From Larix kaempferi (taxonomy: Eukaryota > Streptophyta > Pinopsida > Pinales > Pinaceae), in the NCBI GenBank assembly GCA_027924585.1, contig BSBM01000361.1, positions 41,866,501-41,930,500 of the forward strand: a DNA stretch of 64,000 nt, in the 5' to 3' direction. Below, piece by piece: positions 46,726 through 58,194 of this stretch. The notes under the pieces are model-generated. The model saw nothing but the letters and a program-made list of their open reading frames with translations, made no database searches and had not been told where the DNA came from. The position numbers and the translations under genes were made by a program. Position 1 is the first letter of the stretch. The number at the start of each line of letters is the position of its first letter.

Positions 46726-48354
46726 TACCCCGTTTTGACCCTTAGGAAATATTGGCTTTTAATATAAATATTGTATGCATGCGATGTATGTTTCCCTAGG
46801 GTGGAGCTCAAGGCAAAGGCTCCGCTAATGTATGTTCGGATTTTATTTAAAATGGACAAGTATTTGACATTTTGTTATCCATGTGCTATTAAGCCATGGG
46901 ATATTGTAAATTGATGTAAATATTAATATTTCAATAAAATCCCAAAACTGGCTATGGAAGAAACTAATGAGAAGGGGCCATGTGTATTCCACTAGGGAGT
47001 GGTGAGGGGGTTGTGGGATTGAACCATATGCTTCCAAATGTCATCTTCAGAACCCATTTGACTTCCTTTGCTGACATTTAATTCTGTGTAAGAAAATTGT
47101 TGAAGAATTCAGTCCATGACTTCAATGGAGCATGGGCAACCCAAAAATTCATAAGGTAGAGTATGGGCTCTGTTTCCTTGACCCACAAGTCACCCTACCT
47201 CATGGGAATTGGTTTTTCCTCATTCCCATTCCATTGTTGAACATCCTAGCATCAGTTTTCAACCATTACACATGCCCGGCAATGAGAAAAAACAAAAATC
47301 ACAATTTTGCAAGAATCCACTTTTGAAGTTCCATAAACGCCCAGAATTTGGTATTGATGGTGAAATCTAATGGGGGATGCATATATATGAACCTTGGGGA
47401 GAAATTGAGAGTATTAGATACCCCGAAATCCATTGGAAAACCCAGTTTTTATAGCCCAGAAATCCAGTGACGGGATTGAATTATTTGATGACAGAATTGT
47501 GAGAAATCCAAGTGTGAATGATTGAACAAAGGTTGGGTTTGCTTGATAAACCCAATGAAGGCTAGAATCTCAAGGAATTAGCAGCTATACCTTTCTATGC
47601 CCACCCTGAATAGCACTGGAGGGAAGGGACGCCTGAGGGACTGTGCAGCAGAGAAGGGGACCTTCCTTGTGTTGGGTGAGGTATGTATTGTGGGTGCCAT
47701 GACTGTTGAGTTCATTTGAGATTCCTGTAGCTCTGTGGTTGAGCTCACTGTCTTAGAATCCTCCTCATTTTCTTATTGCATGCTTGATAAACCCAACTGT
47801 GTGTTAGCTTAGCATGACTGTTTGAGTGAAACCATGGTTGTGAGTGAGCCTGTTTAATTCTTCCTTAATGGATACACAACCCAGCTCAGGGGTGATCTCT
47901 CAGCTGAAATAATATAGGCTGGATAGAGATCTATGATTGGGTGGAACGTTGCTCTCACATAGTCAGTTGTTTGGACAGCTTCATCTCAAAGATAAGTGTT
48001 CTCTGTGGTTTAAATTATATGCATTCTATGTTCTGCAATGTGTTAATTCTGAATGATAATTATTCATGTTAATGGATTGAAATGATTATCTTAATATGGT
48101 TGATATGGAATCTGTGCATAGCATTGGAATGGGATTGATTCTCTGCATGTTGAATCACCTCTGCTTATGATAGATATGTTGATGCATTACTGTTTGTGTG
48201 TGTGCAAATATGTTTTAATTCCGCTGTGTAGTTTTAGTATGCATTTTATTTAAATGGTAAAATTCAGTCTTATGGCTTTGGGGAAGAATCAGGCACCCCC
48301 ATGTTACAGTCATGTTCCCTTTGTGGTTTGGAATGATGGGGGGGGGACGTAACA
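46721..48354 (+). mobile_element. Chromovirus 3' LTR (full length, 1.63 kb)
   Basis: TGTAATACCCCGTTTTGACC to GGGGGGACGTAACA. It abuts CTTAGG, which continues as the 3' LTR of element 2, so the chromovirus inserted into that LTR. It is related to the solo LTR at 19349-20735. Confidence 0.9.
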
Positions 48355-48418
48355 CTTAGGCCAATGCATCCCCCTAGTCCAATGGCATGATCCATAGAAA
48401 ACATTTGGGGACATTACA
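48355..48418 (-). mobile_element. 3' LTR remnant of minus-strand LTR element 2
   Basis: 64 bases, CTTAGGCCAATGC...GGGGACATTACA, align without gaps with 54826-54889 at the end of the 5' LTR. The rest of this LTR is cut off by the chromovirus. Confidence 0.85.
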
Positions 48419-51400
48419 GTCCTCCCCATCCAAGATTGTTTGTCCTCAAGCAATTTAAACCTAGGAGTGGTAATGCTTCTTCTTCTTCCCCAAATTATGC
48501 TCATTGATTTTTTTTCTGCGTTCTTCCTTATTGATGACTTTTCATAAGGCTGCAATTTCAAGTGGACCAAGTCATAAACTCTACATCTTATAATCTAAAC
48601 TGCACTAAGGTTGAAAATGATGTCATGGTTCCATCCCAATCAAAAGGAGGTGAAGTACACTATGCTCAATGTATGGTACTGCATGGTACTGACATAGGAA
48701 AAATCTTGACCAATGCCAATAAGAAGAGTGACTCTATACTGCAACCACTCAATCAAATCCCCAATCATCATATGAAAGCTAAAATTGACTCTCAACTCCA
48801 GCACTGTTGCTGAAATTCTGCCCTACACTGTAACTCTAAAATCCCCAACTAATCTCAAAAAGGGAACCACCATGTTGTTGTTGCACAACTATAATCATAA
48901 CCATCCACTATCATACTTTGTCTATGGGTGAAAATGCGAAGTTGGGTAACACTTTTGGCTTGTTTTTGACAAACAAAACTGCTAAATTTTATGTTTTTCA
49001 ACTTCAACCTCTTCAAACCCATATCTCCCTTGGAAATTTCAACTTGAAGTAAACACAAATTTTTTATAGAATTGAATTAGCTTTCTACTCGTATTTTTTT
49101 TTTTTTTTTTTATGGACATATCGTGGGACAAATTTGGTTCTCACCAATGACATATACTTGAAAATTTTAGGTATGGATAATAAGTGACCAGCATGAGCAC
49201 TAGTTTTTTGAGAGATGGTTATTCATTTTAGGTAAAACAATGTATGATCATAATCTACACAGACTGCACTTGTGCATGGACTATATTTTGAGGTTTTTCG
49301 GACTTGAGAACTATTTTTTATTATTTATCAAAATATCATATGTTCATAAAATGGTTCCTTATCGACACATGTTGGTAAGCTTCAATTTTATTTTTAGTGT
49401 GACTCTTATTGAAAAAACTAAAAGTACATTTTTGAAGAGGATGGGGCAAAGAATATATCTGTGAAGATTTCAAATTTTTTGGTGTTGTCTTTGTTATGAT
49501 ATTGAATTTTCATTTTGGGTGATTTTCAGAGTAATATAATTCTTAAGGGATAAGGTTTAGAAAAAAATTATTAATAAATAGAAATTCAAATCGAAATGAA
49601 ACAATTATTATATCATTGGAAACTAGATTCAGAGATGAATCCATTTCTACCAAGTACGACAAATAATATTTAAAATTTGCAGGGGTTTGGGCTTGCTGAA
49701 GTTGCAGGTTCCAAAAAGATGCCAGATATTTTCGTAGGCTTTGTTAACCATGAACTCTTGGCCGAAAAAATATCTTCCAAAATCTCGGCTGAGAGTTTAG
49801 TTCAAACTCTCATCTGAGATTTTTTTTTTTAAATACAGCGCGGTGATTGGTTTTATTAAACTCTTGACCGAGAGTTTGAACTCTTGGCCTAGAGTTTTAT
49901 TAATCTCTCGGCCGAGAGTTTGAACTCTCGACCTAGAGTTTTTTAAACTCTCGTCCTAGAGTTTGATGTTGAATTTTTTTCGTGTGTTCATCCGTATGCA
50001 CTAGTTTTTTTTTCACTTCGTTGTCATAAACGTGTTTCCCAACTTCTCGTTTTCACCCCTACATCCTCCCATCCTGAATCTCCCAACTAAGAAATCTATG
50101 AAAACTGAATCTACCACCATGGATAGTGTCCTACATAGGAATTCAAGTGAAATCTACCATCCTACTGTCATAATCTATGTTGAATAAAGGAAAAAGGAAT
50201 TTAGTCTAAATCACTGGGCCATGACTCTTGGTTTCTCATGAACACTAACAATCCCCTCAAGAGATAGCTCCATCTCTCATACTCTCCTATCAACAACCCA
50301 GCTGAAACAACTGAGTCCAACAAAGATCCCAAGGTCCCAGATGAACCTGAGGAATGCAAAGTGCCTATTGTATCCTCCTCTGCACTACATAGTCTCCACA
50401 CAAGGAGCCTCTTGTAGTCTCCCCAACTACCCAGTAGGAAAATATTGTATCTCTCCATCATAAGGTCTCCCACCTAGAAAACTAATCCTCTACTCCACAT
50501 GGCCAGGCTCCTGAAAGTGATGGTTGGATCTACCTCCTATTCCAACTGCTAAACTATTGAACCAAGTAATACTAGGATCCCACTATCTATGTTTCACCCC
50601 TACAATCATCACAATCATCTGGAACAATATATAAATCTAAAGGAAGCCAGGCTCCCACCACCAAATTGGAATTTCATCACTCACAATGCTCATCTGAACC
50701 TCTGTGAGCCTCTCTAGTATAACCTGAAGCTCCTCTTGTGAAATCTGCACATTGGTCATATCTCTCACATCAATGTCACTGGTCCCATCCAACTGAATCA
50801 GATGAAACTCACATGTCCTTCCATGTATAATGAACCAATCAGATAACAACAATATATGCCTTTGTTGCTTCTCACAAGACTGAACATTGACTGGTATGCT
50901 CTGACCCCAATGTGTATCCACATTTTTCATACATCCATCCACCAAATCCATGGATGTGTAACCTCCTCTGCTGCCTGATCCATATAAAGTGTACACATTT
51001 GACTCCTCCATGACTAAGTCTCTCTCCCATAGAGGCAACTCATGATCATCCTAATGCAAAAAAAGTACTTGGTCAAAATTATCCATGCCAACTCTCTCCC
51101 CAGCTACCTGCAAATATTTAATATCCTCATGCTCAACCCCCACATGAGGCTCCTCCATCGAACCATGAATATAGTCATCCATATACAACTAGTTGTCTGA
51201 AGTGTAGGTGGAAGGGTGTGATCTTTCCAACTCCCTATGAAGTTGTTCAACCTCCATATCTGATTCTTGAAGTGATTTTTGTGTTCTCTTCAAGGAATCA
51301 TGGGTGATCTCAAGCTCATGGGTGATCCTTTCAACTTGACCTTCTTATTCTTGTAATGCACAATGGTACATCTTAGCAAGCCTAAGAAGATGGTCTCTAT

Positions 51401-52438
51401 CGGAAAGCAGGTTTATGTAGTTAGTCTTTATGGCTGTCACTGCATTTCAAATGGATTCAAAATATGCAAGGGAATATTCTACTTTCAAACTATCATCTAC
51501 CCCTGAATCTCTCCAACAACAAATGTTTACCAAGGCATTTGTGTCATGAAAATTTTTCATGGTTGTCCTAACATTCTCTCTGCTTATCTTCAACTTCCCT
51601 GCTAAGAGTTGCATCTCATGGGAACATTCCTCCACTAAATTTTCTTATTTGTTTCAATTGTCATCCTCCCCAAAATAATTGTGTAATGACTGACATAAAA
51701 TATAAAAATGCTTGTAGCATGAATCCACAACACATAATTCATATTTAACAACCAAATCAACATTAGAAGATTTTACAATACAATTATCTTCATGTGAAAT
51801 GGATGTTATCTCAAGACAAAGCAAAGAATTATAACTACTGCAAAAATCAGAATTGGGACCATAACTTTGGGTTGCAGCCCCATTTTCAAATGAAGGCTAA
51901 ATAATGACAATGAATTCACTTCTTTCTAAACCAGTCTCATCACTCGATCCTTTGGATGCTCCTTTTCTAGAGAATCCAAACATTTTCTCCATAAGTCTTG
52001 ATGTAGTGCATTTCGGTAATAAGGCTTGACATTGGTGCAAGTTATCCTCCAACCTCTATTGTGCATTATCCATGTTCTTCATTAACCCTTTCCATTCAAG
52101 TTTACCCTCTTCTATAGGCGATACTAAAAGGGAGGTTGGTAACATTTTTCCATCTACAAATCTAGCCATTGAGGTAAATTCATCTTCAACATTGTATATA
52201 TAGTCACAAAAGGAATCATCCAACTCATATGGATCATGCAAGCCTCGATCTATTATTTCATCTCTTTCACAATATTCCACCAAAGAATTGAAACAATCTT
52301 CAGAAAATTATTCTTCCCGTGCATCGAGTTCCAAATCATAATCAACAAGTACAAGCTTCATAAGCACAAATGTTTCTTCTTTGGAGAGTTATGTGATGAA
52401 AATTATCTTCAAAGTTCCTCTTTAGATTCCACATACAT
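48419..52438 (-). mobile_element. Interior of LTR element 2 (same family as element 1)
   Basis: It is bounded by a polypurine tract (48419-48431) and a perfect PBS (52439-52450). The PBS-proximal half carries the decayed ORF described separately. 48430-50190 holds no recognisable frame; it contains a T-run (49086-49108) and a palindromic array (49745-49965). No pol domain is visible, so the family looks non-autonomous. Confidence 0.75.
49745..49965. repeat. Array of AACTCTCGGCCGAGAGTT-type palindromes
   Basis: About seven imperfect to perfect inverted pairs of ACTCTCGG/CCGAGAGT spaced 20-45 bases apart. A perfect 14-mer CTCTCGGCCGAGAG lies at 49905-49918. The CGGCCG core is shared with the palindromes at 41.4-42.2 kb although the arms differ. 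Confidence 0.85.
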
Positions 52439-52440
52439 GC
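50200..52440 (-). pseudogene. Decayed copy of the unrecognised LTR-element ORF (element 2)
   Basis: Blocks align in order with the element 1 ORF. LLAGKLKISRENVRTTMKNF at 51635-51447 matches LLAGSLNIDEQKIQEALKIL. LPLWERDLVMEESN and SCEKQQRHILLL at 51038-50637 match LLLWEIDLIAVEM and NCEQQQKYIL. The acidic N-terminal part is represented near 52283-52056. Stops and shifts are frequent. Conservation of block order across two insertions supports a real ancestral protein. No known domain. Confidence 0.5.
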
Positions 52441-52450
52441 TCTGATACCA
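52439..52450 (-). other. Perfect initiator tRNA-Met primer binding site, element 2
   Basis: The minus strand reads TGGTATCAGAGC, an exact 12-base PBS, 6 bases from the LTR edge. Confidence 0.88.
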
Positions 52451-52456
52451 CTATAA

Positions 52457-54889
52457 TGTACCCAATTAAAGATTAGTAATTTTAACTCCAATTTTTCAAT
52501 GGAAATGATGTTGATTTTAACTTGGTCCAAAAAATGACTTGCTTCATATATCATTGTGGTGTACCAAATGCAAGAGATGGGTATGTCAACTTCAACAACT
52601 GTGGAATGTACACTCAATTTTTTATTTATATAAGATGTGCAGATCCATTAATGTGCTTAGGGACCATTTCTATGTTCCCAAATAAATATGATATAAAGTT
52701 TGAAAGCTGGTTATTAATTCTGGTTCAGGACTTCTGTCAAACAGTTTGTATGCAATTCCTTTGGTATCGATTTGGAAGAAACAAGAGTAATAATGGAAGA
52801 GCCCATCCAATGATGATTTCATTTCCCAATATAACATCAAAAAATGACTGATATTTCATATTAAACAAATATGAATATCCACACAATCACCAACTCGAAC
52901 CAATGAAGACTAGTTAAACTTCAACCACAAAGACAACCATGGATTCCACTCAACCCAAACACCTCCCAAGACACTCGAATTTGCTTGGAAATAACCAATT
53001 AAACTCATATACACCCAAACCCAACTATATATCTTAATGGAAAACTTTAGATAACCTTTATGGAAGTTTTGGAAGACACCCAAATCAAAACTAGGGAGAC
53101 TAGCTCGATTCCCCCCACATAGGAATACTAGTTTTTCAACTTGACCAAAACAAATCCTAATCGACTCTAATCCTTAAAAAAATATTAAATAAGACACAAA
53201 TGTATCCAAATAGAGATAAATGACTGAGTAACAAACCTCATGGCACTTCTATTAATTTTTTACAATTAGTACTATAAATTGCCTAACCATATGAGAAAGA
53301 GTTATACATGGAATCACCGGTTACTTAAATATGAACACCATATGAGGAAAACCATCGGATATTTATTATTAAATATATGGGAACATTAATGACACTAATT
53401 AAAACAATACGTGGCTCTTACACACTTCGAAAATCATGAAATACTCAATTACAATTGTACAAGTACCTCTACCATACGAGATACAAAATAGAGTAGATCT
53501 GATGAAATGGGCACATATCGGTCATACGAACACATTTATAAGTGAAAAAAAAGTGTTTTCCACTGGAATCAATTCTCTAAACGAAATGGAATAGGTCTCA
53601 CATTCTAGAAATGCTCAGAAGTGTCAAAACTAGGACCACCTTTTCGTCCCTCCTTCACTGATCCAAGCTCTAAATCAACAAGAAACACCTCCAAATGATA
53701 GAGAAGCCCCCAAAATTCCCTCTATCAGAGATCATTCATATAATTCACAAGAATGATCTTTGCAAGTGAAAATGGATCCAATGGTATGCGCTCCTCAAGC
53801 AAGAACCCACAACTCCAACACCAAAATGCCTGAAAAACACCATAAACCTCTAATGCTACAACTTAAAATTCCAAACACCTGTAGATGAATTCAAACCAGC
53901 AATAGAGAAATATCTAAACCTGCATCAAATGAATCTCACTTGAGAAATATGATTGATTCCTCCTCACCTGTCATTCACATGAAGCACAATTGAGAAATCT
54001 GAGTGATTTCTCCTCTCTTGCTAGCTAGGGTGGAATCTTTCACCACTGAAACTAGTTATGTAGAAAGGGGAACATCTCCAAAGATTGAGAAGCTCAATTT
54101 ATATCCAATACCAAAATTCAAAGTGACCAAAATCCCTCTCACTTGTGTCTTCACCGCTTTTTATAAATCTTCATGGAGCATTTCCCCCTCATTCTATAAC
54201 TCTCTTACACATATTTAATAAAATATTAGTAAATGTTATTTTTATGAGAGAATAAAACCTTGGGACTCATTTAATTCCCCTCTAATTTTATTTGTCCAAA
54301 TAATAACTTCATCTACTTTGGAAATTCGAATTAGAGAGCCATAGCTTGATTTTGGGGAAGTTAAACTAGTATGTGGGCCCACCACTCTCCTCTAGCGCCC
54401 TCCTTGGATAAATTTAGGACTTGTAACATGTCATAGGATGTCATAAGTTATCATAAGACCTGATTCTTGTCATAATTTTTCGTAGATGTCATAGGTTGTC
54501 ATAGATTTTCTATTTTTATCCCAGGGAGTTACAACCCATGAAATGCATCCATGATAGGATTCTTTCCACCTTGGATGGGAGTTACACCACATATTTGGAT
54601 TCATTCCTGCACTAGTAAACCCCCGTTTCCCAATTATGTCCAATGCCACCTTAGAATTCGAATTTGATGGAGTTACAACTCATGTGGGGCCCAACTCAAC
54701 CTCCTTGTGGACCCTCATTGTCCAATTTTTCCTAATTTTGCATCATTTCACAATTTTGACATCAACTATACAAATATTTGACCCACATCACCACCTTGAT
54801 AATTTTTCATCACTTTAACAAGTGACTTAGGCCAATGCACCCCCCTAGTTTGATGGAGTGGTCCATAGCAAAAATTTGGGGACATTACA
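52457..54889 (-). mobile_element. 5' LTR of element 2 (2.4 kb)
   Basis: Plus-strand reading: TGTACCC at the PBS side to GGGGACATTACA at the outer end, 2433 bp. A TATA-like TTTATAAA lies near 54158 in minus orientation. The outer end cuts the Helitron coding region at 54890, so this element inserted into a Helitron. Confidence 0.8.
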
Positions 54890-56900
54890 GAGTAGCAAGA
54901 GGCATATTTTGTCAAGCAATTCTCTTAAAGTTCACTAGGTCATGAAATGTATATGTCTATGATCAAAGCACAAACAATGTCCTCTGAATCATCAGGCTCT
55001 TGTTACAAAAGTGTTCACTTCTTGAGGACAAATTTTTTTTTGTCTTCTGTTGCAGTATTAATTAACATCGTTTTCCTTAAAGCTGGATGCAAAGGAAATG
55101 AAAGGACAATGTGCACATCTTTTCTATTCGACATTTGTTGCATGTTTAAAAGTGCATTTCCAAGTTTACAAATTGTTTCAATTTTCCCATCATTATCACA
55201 AAGAAATTGTTGTCTGATTTTCTTGAAGGAATTGGATATCATAGTTATATCTATCTTTATTATATAAGAGATAATATAGGCTACTGCACCATAGGCATCC
55301 AAGATAAATTATACATCTATATTTTCTCAACACAATTATGGAACTGCTTTGGCAAACACGTTGATCCATATATCAGATGGGTCTATTTTCAGCATCAGAG
55401 TAGGGTGATCAAGCAAACAACGCAATAGAAGAATGTACTAGTCTCCATTGACATTGAGCTCTAACAAAAATATTCTAAAAGACATGTTTCTTGAATATTC
55501 TCTATGTTCCAATAGGGAAAGTAGTTGTTTTTTTCCATTTGTGCCATTGACATTTTGTTCCCATGGATCCAAGATAACAGTTTTATCTATGGGAGGAAAT
55601 GGAAAATTGAATCTGTAGTTAGAGTGTCGATGTTTTTTGCATGTTTTTGTATGCTTATGAGTTTGTATATGAAGAGGGTTTTCATAAAACAACAATGAAT
55701 CAAAAGATAAATACCGATCAATAAATTCAATAATCCCTTCATTAGAATTTTGTCGATTGATTGGTGCATTTTGGATCTAAAGTAATCCATGTTCATGTTC
55801 ATTGCCCCTATTCTAGAATTCAGTTTTATAGAAAAAGTCTTCTACTTGTCCAAACAATGTGTTTTTAATTGAGATTAGAGATATTAATGCTATTATTCTA
55901 TGTCTATAGTAGCGTTTACAAAGTACTAGGTGTTTTCTAATCAAAGAGTAAATATTTTGGTCATAAGTATTGTTCAAAGGTTTCTTTGGATCATGGTTTC
56001 CAATTTGTTGTAGTGCATTGCATAGCGGAGTCTAGAGATATTCAGCACTCGTAAAGGTTACAAAGAATGTAGGAGGACCAAGTTGTATCATTGCAAAAAC
56101 ATATTTTTTCATATTATCAAAATAGTCAAGTGATGTTCATACTGCTTTCAAAGAACGATATACAATTGGTGATTTCAAGGTATTTTCGAGGCTATTCTTT
56201 TACTTCACATATTTTGCTAACAAATTTTTACCTTTTTAGTTCTCCCGTGCGAATAGATTTCCAAGAAGAATTTGAAACCTGTTTTATAATAATTCAAACT
56301 GCTTTGAAAAAAATATTTGGAGTGTGTGCATCACAATCTCTAGTTTTATTGCAAAATATCCCACTATGCTATTTGTTGATAAGACAATGAGTTTACAATG
56401 TATTCAAGTTGATTGCATCCATAAACAAGTTTAGGGAAATTTAGTTCTTCACAGAACTTTTCCTAGAATATGCTTAATGGTCGAAAATATTTAGAATGTG
56501 CAATTTGTATTTGTTGATAAGACAATGAGTTTACAATGTATTCAAGTTGATTGCATCCATAAACAAGTTTAGGGAAATTTAGTTCTTCAGAGAACTTTCC
56601 TAGAATATGCTTAATGGTCGAAAAGATTTAGAATGTGCAATTTGTATGTATAATTATCTTGTCCAAGTCATCTATTAGATGGATTTGTACATATCCATGT
56701 ACCAATGTTTCAAATATTGGTTCTAACTCTTTTTCGGTATCAACGGAATCTAAGATTTCTATGTTCGATAAAGCATTCAATTCTTGTATTGAATATCTCT
56801 TCCCAATATCTATTGATGACAATGCCCTCTTTTTTGTAAAGTGTAGTCTTGCATATGTCATTCAAAGCATCCATAACAATATTTGGTCACACGTTACCAG
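54890..56900 (-). pseudogene. Helitron Rep/helicase protein fragment, interrupted by LTR element 2
   Basis: Reading minus from about 56200: MIQLGPPTFFVTFTSAE (Rep motif), YYRHRIIAL, VEDFFYKTEF, RGNEHEHGLL (the HxH metal-binding HUH motif), IIEFIDRYLSF, QTHKHTKTCKK then YRFNFPFPPIDKTVILDPWE. These are followed by DAYGAVAYIISYIIK, KLGNALLNMQQMS and VLSFPLHPALRKTMLINTAT. This is the Helitron-like N-terminal domain in the usual order. It breaks off at 54890 in ISRP-ELEENCLTKYASCY exactly at the LTR border, so the helicase half should lie beyond the nested LTR elements, where it is not seen. Rep nicks DNA for rolling-circle transposition; several stops make this copy dead. Confidence 0.85.
56373..56643. 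repeat. 136-bp direct tandem duplication within the Helitron region
   Basis: TTGTTGATAAGACAATGAG...GAATGTGCAATTTGTA occurs twice, near 56373 and 56509, differing at only a few bases. It is a late duplication in the dead element. Confidence 0.88.
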
Positions 56901-58190
56901 TTAAATAGGCATTTTTGTATTTCAATTTTCGTTTTATCATTACTGCAAATGTCATAGAGTCATTTAGGCTTCTAGTACATGGCACCTTTTTGGGGAAATG
57001 ATAAAAGGTGCAGTTATAAGTCTCTGCCACCTTTTACAATACAATCTTTGCAAAATTTCAGTTGTACTGGCTAAAAGCAATCTTTTCAATAAGCTATACT
57101 CAATACACTACTCTATACTATGCAGGTCTATGTCTTTGCAAAATTTCTTTACAATCCAATATTTACATGAAAACTATGTATGTGAAGGGATGAAAATCAT
57201 GTCATGCCATTGAAATGCTTGTTCTCCAACCGAGAGAGGAATAAATGACCTCTAGCTTTACAAAGAAACAATGTATGTGCGAATTTCTAACTCAAACCAC
57301 TTAAACAAAATAAAAATTGATACCAGTCAAAGAATCAATGCAACTCTTCCCACAATGGTAATCGGCACAACTCCATGCAAATTAGAGAATCAATGCAGCC
57401 TTCATTTGATAGAATTTGCAGCTTAGCATATGAGTCTTCACCAATGCAACCTTCTCCGAAAAAGTAGCTTCACAATCTTCCACAGTTCCACGCAGTCATT
57501 CAGTAAGCTTCACAATCTTCACAAAAGCACAGTAGTGCAGCAAAGGGAGGTCGCAGCTCCAGTATTCACAACACTTCAACGTAGAGAGAAGTCTTCACGT
57601 GTCACAGCACTTCTCCAACGGGCTCACACTCTACACCAACAGGCTCACGCTCTACACTCTCAACACAACACCAAGAGAACAATGCCAACACCAGTCTCCA
57701 ATCGATCAACGCTCTTCCAAAGTCGTGATTAGGGCACCATAGGATTCAAAAATAGGTGTAGCAGCAGTGGAATCTTAAAATTAATGCAGCAATGATCAGG
57801 AACCGAAGCTTCACCACAGGTTTCAAAAAGCGTGCAGCAGTTACGAAAAACGCAGCAGTGTTCACCAATGGGGCTCACACCAAGATGAGAACACAAACTT
57901 CAGTTGAAACGCAACTCCAAAATTATGATCAACTTCATCTCAAGTAGTATGCACTCCAAATTGCAAACAATCTCAGGTTGCGGATTAGGGTTCACGAAAT
58001 TGCATCACAAGAGAATGCTCCAGTGGATAGATCAACAGACCTCAACACATCATCAAGAGAATCTAGGGTTTGCATCACATGGAGGAACATTTTGAGGAGA
58101 AATGCCATGAGTATAAGAATCTCTCAAAAATAAAAATGGACAAACAAGCAGGATAGCAGGAAGAATTCATGGACAGGATTGAGAAGAACA
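56900..58190. other. Non-coding stretch between Helitron and large pseudo-ORF
   Basis: 57430-57900 is rich in CAGCA/CTTCACA-type short words (GCTTCACAATCTTC twice near 57465 and 57508; GGCTCACACTCTACACC twice near 57620-57650), giving open but unconvincing frames. Nothing was recognised. Confidence 0.4.
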
Positions 58191-58194
58191 AGAG

